From positions 1-29,481 of the forward strand of contig CAJPVJ010000279.1 of the NCBI GenBank assembly GCA_905397405.1: a DNA stretch of 29,481 nt, in the 5' to 3' direction. Of this stretch, positions 21,413 through 29,481 are shown one piece after another (position 1 is the stretch's first letter; each line of letters starts with the position of its first letter). The notes beneath the pieces are model-generated. The model had not been told where the DNA came from. It saw only the letters and a list, made by a program, of their open reading frames with translations, and ran no database searches. This DNA is from Oppiella nova (Eukaryota; Arthropoda; Arachnida; Sarcoptiformes; Oppiidae). Made by a program: the position numbers and the translations under genes.

Positions 21413-22108
21413 TTTGATGATCTCATACTATATTAAAAACTAAAATGAATTTTAAAACTTTTGGTTAAACTGTTTTTATAGTTAACCCAATTATGTGACT
21501 CATATGTTGGCGCTTATAGGAAGTGAATTTGCCTGATATGCTGGTCAGACACCAGTCCTATCTGTTTCGACACATTGTCTATAAAATAACAATCACTGAA
21601 TTAATTACTAATTAAATTAAATCAAAATAATTCTCAACTATTCAACTAAATAAACAAATTTGAAAAGTTTAAAACTAATGATATTTATATAAATAGCTAT
21701 CAAACGACTTAAATCAAACGAACCATTAGTTTATTTTGAAAAAATTATAATTATTCATTAATATTTAAAGTCGTTCAAATGTTAATATTACTTTATAAAT
21801 AAATATATTAAACATACCAAAAGGTTACTCTTTTTTGAAACGCAAGAAAAAATAACATTTGTATCATTTTCTACTCGATGTTTTCAAAATATAATGTTTC
21901 AAATGAAATGTTCAAATGAGAGCAAAAAATTTGTCGATTTCTTATATAATGACATTTGTTTCTCAATGTTTCTGTACAACTCATTCAATACGTGTAATTA
22001 TAATCAATAATATCGGTAATCAATTATAATGTAAATGAAAACTTAAGTACAACAGTAATCATAATTACCTGCATTTTATACAATCAAATAACTGTTTTTT
22101 CGTTATAA
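21413..22108. other. AT-rich intergenic region upstream of copy B
   Basis: Presumably contains the promoter of copy B, but I see no clear TATA/initiator pair and no other gene. Confidence 0.35.
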
Positions 22109-22238
22109 TAGCAATAATAGTAATAATAAAACAATTAATTTCTCATAAAAGATCAAACAATTTGGTATTTTTTTGAAAACATTTTGTTTCGCATGTTTTT
22201 TCCAATGATTTTTTAATACAAAAATATATTTATTTTTA
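22109..22238. repeat. Truncated first unit of a tandem repeat
   Basis: Identical to 22237-22366 (period 128). It contains AGCAATAATAGTAATAATAA through ATATTTATTTTT, a block of 128 nt that also begins the two longer units. Confidence 0.93.
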
Positions 22239-22785
22239 GCAATAATAGTAATAATAAAACAATTAATTTCTCATAAAAGATCAAACAATTTGGTATTTTT
22301 TTGAAAACATTTTGTTTCGCATGTTTTTTCCAATGATTTTTTAATACAAAAATATATTTATTTTTAAGACTCGATGGAGAGGAGGGATGTGTTTATCAGA
22401 GAATATATTTATATATAATTATTATATCTATATATTTATAATCCGTTTATTTTTCAAAATACAACGATTTCTGTCCGCATTCATTCATTTCAATTAATAA
22501 TTTACAAAAATTTCAGTTTCAATCGTATAGTTCATATAATTAATAATAAAACTTTTAGCTTTAGATTTATATATCTCATGTCATAATAATTATTATCGTA
22601 ATCATGTTATTCACAATAAAATAAAGTACTTTTTAAAATATAATTAATTTAAGCCTAAAATCAATGGATATCTCAATGCATTGATACAGCAAATAAAGTA
22701 TGAGTTTTGAGATCAAAGGTTATGAAACAACTCGCGATATATAACGATGGGTACAACCAATGGGTTTCTCATAATTACATTCGAA
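22239..22785. repeat. 547-bp tandem repeat, unit 1
   Basis: Starts GCAATAATAG, contains GACTCGATGGAGAGGAGGGATG, and ends ATTACATTCGA. No coding frame. It differs from the second unit at a handful of bases. Confidence 0.93.
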
Positions 22786-23331
22786 GCAATAATAGTAATA
22801 ATAAAACAATTAATTTCTCATAAAAGATCAAACAATTTGGTATTTTTTTGAAAACATTTTGTTTCGCATGTTTTTTCCAATGATTTTTTAATACAAAAAT
22901 ATATTTATTTTTTAAGACTCGATGGAGAGGAGGGATGTGTTTATCAGAGAATATATTTATATATAATTATTATATCTATATATTTATAATCCGTTTATTT
23001 TTCAAAATACAACCATTTCTGTCCGCATTCATTCATTTCAATTAATAATTTACAAAATTTCAGTTTCAATCGTATAGTTCATATAATTAATAATAAAACT
23101 TTTAGCTTTAGATTTATATATCTCATGTCATAATAATTATTATCGTCATAATGTTATTCACAATAAAATAAAGTACTTTTTAAAATATAATTTATTTAAG
23201 CCTCAAATCAATGGATATCTCAATGCATTGATACAGCAAATAAAGTATGAGTTTTGAGATCAAAGGTTATGAAACAACTCGCGATATATAACGATGGGTA
23301 CAACCAATGGGTTTCTCATAATTACATTCGA
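22786..23331. repeat. 547-bp tandem repeat, unit 2
   Basis: Same unit as 22239-22785 with a few substitutions and 1-nt indels (for example one extra T before AAGACTCG, and CAACCATTT for CAACGATTT). It then continues into unique sequence (GTTTTCAATTG). Confidence 0.93.
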
Positions 23332-23840
23332 GTTTTCAATTGAATTTGATTTTAAGGTTTGTTTTACTCACAAAAATCTCTTTCCTTTCCGTCATTTGAC
23401 ACTAAAATTTGTGTTTTTCGCCCCAATAAACGACACGAATATATCAAAAATCAAAGTTTACACTCAAAGAGCACATATTTGTCAACAGAATATTCTTTAT
23501 AAGAATTCAAATCCTGTTTTATATTTCATGTAATATAGGAATCAGAAAAGGAGAGCAACAATATTCTGCAGTTTTGTGTGTTTTTTGAGTGCAAACACAC
23601 ACAACATAAGGACTGTCATATACAAGTAAATCAATATAACTGTAAACTAATTGTTTTCAATAATAATCATCATCAATGTCATTTCACAGAGAAAAATAAA
23701 GCACCGATTGATAGATATATTTATATAACAGTAATAATTATCGTAATATTTAATAATAATTTGTTTTGTAAATAGAGTTAAATATTTCTTTTTAAAACCG
23801 CAAGTGTTTTGCAACAGTGAAGGCACTCCTAATCATAAGA
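23332..23840. other. Noncoding region
   Basis: The frames here (23294-23533, 23578-23775) have no protein-like features and overlap repeat or AT-rich DNA. Nothing else is seen. Confidence 0.4.
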
Positions 23841-23900
23841 TATAAACACCGGGAGTTCAGTCCAGTCAGTCGTTTCAGATAGAGATATACAGCAAATATG
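23841..23900 (+). promoter_or_regulatory. Core promoter plus orphan first exon
   Basis: TATAAA at 23841-23846 and an initiator TCAGT at 23866-23870 are spaced about 27 nt, as expected for an arthropod core promoter. The implied 5' leader of about 30 nt ends in ATG (23898-23900), directly followed by a donor-like GTAAAAG. A first exon coding only the start Met is typical of arthropod cuticle and secreted-protein genes. No downstream plus-strand exon is present in the window, so the gene is lost, moved or misassembled. Confidence 0.5.
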
Positions 23901-24804
23901 GTAAAAGAATAGCTCAAAAATAAAACACTAATTTGAAAATAAAGTTTCCACTAATAGTAAAATCATTAAACATTTGATTCATAAACAATACGTAACATGC
24001 AATTCATGAACCAATAGATTTGTAAATATATTTTTCTAGTATTGAAAGCATTTTGAGAGGAATTCTTGGATTTCATTAATGACTGATAATAAGGAATCAA
24101 ATTTAGCATAAAAACATTTTTAAAATATATGTTATTAACACCATTTCATCCGATATTCAAACATCCAATCAGTCAAATCTATTGTTATGTAAAATTGTAA
24201 GTAAAACTCTGTTTCATCCGTAAGAATAGAAATATAATTTCAACAATAAATAGATAAAGAAGTTTAGTATTTAAAAAGTGCTTCAAATGTTTCAACAGTA
24301 ATATAGCATTCAATAGAGAGAGTAGAGAGAGAGAGAGAGGGAGAGAAACACAACAGTTTTGTCCATCAAATAGTGTATAGAATTGGAAATTTTCATAAAC
24401 CATTCAATTAGTTATATTTGAAAATAAAGTTTTCATTTTTATGTATATATAGACATCTCCTAAACTTAATTATATACTCATATAATATATATATATATTT
24501 TATATATAGTTAAATTTAATAAATAAATGGCAACAGTGTTAACCGCGCAATGATAGGGGGCGGGCGATGGAAGTCTCATAATAATGAAAAATTGAGAAAA
24601 GGGGTCAAAAATATACACAAATATAATGATGTGTTTTGTTTCGCAAAATACGTCGGCTCTCGGAGGCGCCGATACATACGATTCAATCATTGATTTCTGT
24701 ATTCAATGAATACATCAATGAATTTGAAAAAATGAGTTCAAAATGTGGTTTCGATGCAAACATTTGTATTAGAAATTGATTAATCATTTAAAGTGAGGTT
24801 TGCG
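23901..24804. other. 3' flank of the ELM2-SANT gene
   Basis: AT-rich, with a GA-rich tract at 24315-24346. It probably holds the 3' UTR of the minus-strand gene ending at 24805. I could not pick out its polyadenylation site. Confidence 0.4.
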
Positions 24805-27800
24805 TCAATACTTGGCGGCGCCGCTGCCGTGGATCTTCATGTGGGCGCTCCGGGACTTCACTTTCTGGAACACTTTGCCGCACAGTTTGCACGGGTAGTC
24901 ACCCAACTGGGAGCCCACACTCGTGGCGGGGCTCGGGTTCGCCGAATCCAAGAACGACGACACGTTGTCCTCGACGTCCGACGACTGGGCGCTGTTGACG
25001 CCGAGTCCGGAGCCGCCGTTTGTCAGGCAATCCGTGTCGTTGTTGTTGTCCGCGTCGAAGTCCGTCTCGTATTTAATTGAGTTGTTATTCCCGTTATTAT
25101 TGTTGTTATGGTTTGTGGGGTTGTCTTCGCCCTCCTTTGACCGCAAGTTATAGAAATACGTCTCGTTTTCGCGTTTACGGCGAATCACACGTAAGCGCCG
25201 GTACTCTTCGGGACACACCTTTTTCCACATGTAGTAGAATTGGATGCATTGCTTCACGGATTTGGTGCCGATCTTCGGGTACAACACAATCATAAAAATT
25301 AATACAAACTCTGATCGAAATAGTGGTCAACAGATCCCATACCTCTTTGGCTATACTAAAGAAGTCTTTATCACATTTGTTGAGAGCGCACTGGTATGAC
25401 TCGATCTCCTGGGGCACCCAAATGTCGTTCTCTGTGTCATTCAATACAAACATTAGCTTCAATTCAATCGCAATTATGAATACAATAAACTCATACCCGG
25501 GTAGTGATAATCAGAGAGCGGGTGTCCGTCAGAAATAGTAGGGTGGGGCTCCAGTAGCTTAACAATGGCCTCTTGTATGTCACCGTTGGATATATACAGC
25601 AAATGCATGGCGTACTCCTTATTACGTCCCGAACCGGGAACGCACGCACAGCACGACAGCTCCAGATAGGACTCGATGTCATCGGCGGTCAGGGACTCGG
25701 CGACACTGGGATCCCACACGAGGTCTCCCTTATCTGTCCGATACTTGGCCTCATCCTTGTTCTTATTGAACGCCGGTATCCGCGCCTGAAAACTGGGCCC
25801 AATGTTAACGTGTGGCTGAATGTCGGTCTCATATGCCGTCTCCGGTATCTCGCAGTCGTACGGCTCGTAGGCAGTGGTGGGGGTTTGAGCCACGGATTGG
25901 CTCAACACCTCCTCCTTCACGTCGGACGAGCTTTTGCGCGAATACACAAACTTGGGCTGAATGGCGGCCCCACTCTTGGGAGTCATATTGCCGCTGATGA
26001 TATGCCAGAAGAGTCCGGGCCCGGAGCGCACCGGCGACAACATCGGTGGCGGCGTATAGGGAGGCGGCGACAGATTCTTCGTGTCGGGCAATACCGACGG
26101 ATCCCAGAGTCGCGGCGATCGCAGTCGCGACTGATAGCCACAGGTGTTCACGTGGGGCGGTATATACAGGGGCTCCGGGCGGTGCTTCGGCCGCTTAGGT
26201 GAGGCCACGCACGAGGAAATGGCGGGCGACGAGCGTTTGGGCGACGGCGCCAAACCCACGGGACTCAGGAACACGTCGTCCCCCTCTTCATCGCATTCGT
26301 CGATCTTCTCTAAGTTGACGACCAAATGGGGCGGCGATGACGTGCTGCTGATGTGCGGCGCCGACCGGTGGTGACGACTGCCGCCGGCGCTCGACAGAGA
26401 CGGCTGATGTAGTGATGGCGACGACTGGATGTATGCGATGTTTGGCGTATGTGATGACATACCGGTAACGATCGATGAGTGCGCCGGCATTGATGTGGTG
26501 GTGATGACCGGCGCCGTAGACATGGAGTAGCAATGGTTTGCATTCATGTGATGGTTTGTGGGTTCTTTTGGCATCAGGTGTTGGTCGACATGTTGTGGTA
26601 AGACTTGTGGTTTCATTTGCGGACTCATGTGAACGGCGTTTGTGAGCGAAGACTGGGTCCAGTAATTCGAGTTCTGGACGTAATTGGAAGTCGTGGTGAC
26701 GATTGGGTTGTATTCATGACTAGTGTTAGCGGTCGCGAAGTTGCTGAAGAACTGCTGGATCTGTTGCTGAGGTTTGGATTCAATGGACATTTGCTCGATG
26801 GGCTGGTCGTCCATTTGCATATTGGACTCCGTGTCGGCCATCATCTGGTTCTGAGGCTCGAAGTACTGGGCGCCGGCATTCATGTTGTTATCAAAATTAA
26901 AATTATCGTCAGCTATGGTGTGCGCGACGGCACCGGTATTCGTATAGTCGGTGATCGCGTCGTACATTTGCGAGTCCTCGTAGGTGTCGTCAATGCGCTC
27001 CTCATAGACACCGGTGACCACCGGTTGCTGTTGTTGGGGCTGCGCTTGGGGTACGGTATACGTAAACTGCTGTACCGTCGTATGCGATGGCGAGTATGGC
27101 GTGTTTGGCGAGTACTGGGCGGCCACTGACGAAGGGGACGTCGAGTATTGCGAGTGGACTGACCCGTGGTTTATAGGCGACGCCGCTGTCATAAAGTTGA
27201 ACTGTTGGGCGGTGGCGTCGGTGGGTGTGTTGGGTTGGGAACCCCGTTGGCTGTGGTTCGGCGAGTGGGCGAAGTTAACGGGAGCTGCGCCAGCGGTGGG
27301 GGTCGACGGCAGTGAGTGGGGCTGAAGGGTTGAGCTGTTGTGACAAACGGTGGGCGTCGTGGGCACCGAATGCGAGTGATTGTAGTACTGGTGACCAAAC
27401 ACACTGTGGTGTTGGGAGGGCTGGTACGCCGTGTTGATCGTCATCAGCGGCTGATCGGATCCCGGGTCGGAGCACGTCCTCTGAGTGCGCCGTCGCAGCA
27501 GATCATTGAACTGTTGCGACGAATAGCACTCGTCGTCGTCCGTACTCGTGGGGTACGACATGTGCTGTTGTTGTTTGGGACCTCCGGGCCCCACACCACC
27601 GGTCGACACATCATTACAGCCAATATCGCTGGAGTCGCTGTGGCGGCGGCTCTGGTGCTGCCTCTGCTCCTGCGACTGGAAGCGTATCTGAGCGATGGTC
27701 GGGGGCTGGGATGGCATCCGGAACTGTTGCGTCTGCTGCAGCTGTTCCTTAAGTGACTGTAGCTGTAATTGGTTGTCGTAGTAGAGGCTGTTGTCGTTGC

Positions 27801-29481
27801 GATGGAAGTGGAGGTCATTGGCCGACGAGTGATGGAAATCGTAGTTAAAACTGGAGGCGTTGCCAGTGGTGGTGGGGGTGACGGGTGTCACCGGAGACAG
27901 TATGGGCGCCATTGGGCTGTTGAGTGGCAGCTGTTGCTGTTGTTGATGGGACGACATATGCGATACTTGAGACGGCGTTTGCTGTGCGGACCGATTGCTC
28001 GGCTGTTGCTGTTGTGGGGGCGGCGGAGGGGCTAAGCTGTTGGACAGTCCCCCAGAAGCCGCCGCTTTGTTTCTGGAGATCTTCTCTTTGATGAGATCCA
28101 CAATTTGTCGGACGTTTGCGTTCATCTGATTGTTGTCCACTTTATTATTGGTCTCCTTCTTCGTACTGCTTATAGCACTGGTATTCACACCGTTTTGCGA
28201 CTGGTTTTTAAGATACCCGCCGTGTAGTCGCATATGACCTGTCGGTGCGAACAGACAATAACACAATGGGATTAATGGCAATACATTCAACACAATGACA
28301 ACAAGATCTACAGTACAACAAAGACATACCATTAAGAGCGGGTATATTCTTAAACTTGCGCTGACATAGCGAGCACTCGACCTGTTGGGGCTCTGACTTG
28401 TGGTGGTTTTGCGAGAACATAGTGTACGGCCAGTTGTCCGACACCGGGGTTTGCTGTTGGTGTGGCTGTTGTTGCGGTTGTGACTCATTTGTGGGTAAGG
28501 TTTGCATTGACTGTTGTGGTGGTTGGGGCTGAGGTCTGAAGGACTGATGGCTGGACTCGTGTTTGTGGTGCGGATGCGACGAATGGTGCGGATGTAGTGG
28601 CGGTGGCTGTTGATTGTGATGCGTCGGGTGTTGTGCGGACTGTTGTTGTTGTGGGTGCGGGTGATGAGCGGGAAGGGACTGTTGGTGTTGTTGACTGTGT
28701 TGTGGCACGTGGTGGAAGAGTGGAGGCGGTTGCGGCTGAGGCTGTTGTTGAGGTTTGTCGGCTTTGAAGTGGTGCTCCTGACCGGGACTGTGCGTCGACT
28801 GAGTGAGCAGTTGGTGGAGCAGTGCGTTCTCGGGTGAGTCCGGATTCATGAGAACCGCGTTTGTCTGCATCTTATGGTTCAACTCCTGTTTCAATAACTG
28901 TTTCCCGATTTCTGTGTTGTTTGCGAACGACGTCTTGTTTATGACAGACGTGTTTTGATGCCATTTGGGAGGTGTGGGCACATCCCTTGACCCCCACTTA
29001 TCATTCATCTGGTTGTGGATGTTGTTGTCGTGCTTGTGAAGGGCCAGCCGTTGCAGTTGAGTGGCCGCCGACTGTTCCGTCGTATTAGTGATCGTCGACA
29101 CCACTGACTGAGGAGAGATCGATTGGGGGACAGGCGCTTGAGGTGGTGGTGGCGGCGGCGCGTACTGAATACGATTGAGGGCCTGATTGGGGGTGAGTCC
29201 GACGTTGGCGGTCGAAAAGTTGAGCGCAATTCCCGGTATGAACGCCAGGGTTTGTAAAGACTGGGGATTTTGGCCGCTAATCGGACCTAAAAAAAGCAAC
29301 AAAAAACACATTATAACAGACAATACGAGACATAATTTATAGGGAAATGTAATCAACGGCGGGGAACTGGATGCTGACCGGGCGGGTGGTGGTTCTCTTT
29401 GTGGCGACGCAGACTACGGGCGTCGCAGTAGGTCTTCTCGCAGCCCTCGACATCACATTCATAAGGCTTTTTGCTTCTGTG
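24805..29481 (-). CDS. ELM2-SANT zinc-finger corepressor (TRERF1/MIDEAS/ZNF541 family), 5' partial
   Basis: Five exons: 29481-29379 (runs off the window), 29286-28330, 28238-25497, 25431-25343 and 25272-24805. All phases agree; introns are 92, 91, 65 and 70 nt; 1452 residues are visible. The first donor (GTCAGC) is weak and inferred from phase. In order: C2H2 finger 1 (C9, C14, H27, H31); a Pro/Gln/His-rich stretch; C2H2 finger 2 split by intron 2 (CSLCQRKFKNIPALNG then HMRLHGG); a very long Gln/Ser/Pro-rich disordered region; an ELM2 domain from IGPSFQARIPAF; a SANT domain spanning introns 3 and 4 (ESYQCALNKCDKDFFSIAKE, IGTKSVKQCIQFYYMWKK); and a C-terminal C2H2 finger (CKLCGKVFQKVKSRSAHMKIH). 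In animals this architecture belongs to the scaffold subunit that binds HDAC1/2 and DNTTIP1 in the mitotic deacetylase (MiDAC) complex; a nuclear repressor role is inferred. Confidence 0.92.

Noticed and set aside
25573-28035. Long plus-strand frames opposite the ELM2-SANT gene (e.g. 25573-26202, 26605-27129)
   Set aside because: They are antisense shadows of a GC-rich coding exon. Their residues mirror the sense codons and contain no domains.
1-29481. CRISPR arrays, prophage, bacterial operons or viral genes
   Set aside because: The repeats are microsatellites, tandem or inverted blocks, not spaced direct repeats, and all convincing genes are eukaryotic with introns.

Overview
This is a nuclear genome fragment from an AT-rich arthropod. 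It is most likely a chelicerate and probably an acariform mite; that placement is inference. The support is very short spliceosomal introns (65-99 nt, GT..AG), a secreted leucine-rich-repeat protein of a type common in mites and ticks, an EB-module receptor-like protein, a canonical nuclear tRNA-Asp, and dense GA/TC microsatellites. Coding exons are clearly GC-richer than the roughly 75-80 % AT intergenic DNA. There are no bacterial operons, phage genes or CRISPR arrays. Layout: 583-1797 (-) encodes a type I membrane protein with EB-like cysteine modules. About 4.8-11.8 kb is a large imperfect inverted repeat (palindrome) bounded and interrupted by GA/TC tracts. Its left arm also holds a single-N gap flanked by an 826-bp direct duplication. 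15183-16544 (+) is a secreted Asn/Gln-rich coiled-coil protein (copy A). Two convergent tRNA-Asp genes follow (16731-16802 + and 16998-17069 -), then a secreted LRR protein (18029-19390 +). 19628-21412 (-) is copy B, an inverted near-identical relative of copy A with different ends. A 128/547-bp tandem repeat lies at 22.1-23.3 kb, an orphan core promoter with a first exon at 23.84-23.90 kb, and the 3' part of a five-exon ELM2-SANT zinc-finger corepressor of the TRERF1/MIDEAS/ZNF541 family at 24805-29481 (-). The most striking observation is three perfect MIRROR repeats: the same letters read backwards WITHOUT complementing. Each is 127 nt long: 6938-7064 vs 13273-13399, 16411-16537 vs 19749-19875, and 15259-15385 vs 20892-21018. 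No known replication, repair or transposition chemistry makes a reversed, uncomplemented copy. In copy B, reading each mirrored block as the proper reverse complement restores one continuous frame across both block edges. The shared length of 127 is a standard maximum k-mer size of short-read de Bruijn assemblers. The best explanation is an assembly-software error, in which k-long graph nodes crossed on the opposite strand were reversed but not complemented. It is therefore probably not new biology, but it is diagnostic, checkable and probably widespread in this assembly. It also makes the order of the inverted A/B pair, and perhaps of the neighbouring palindrome, suspect.
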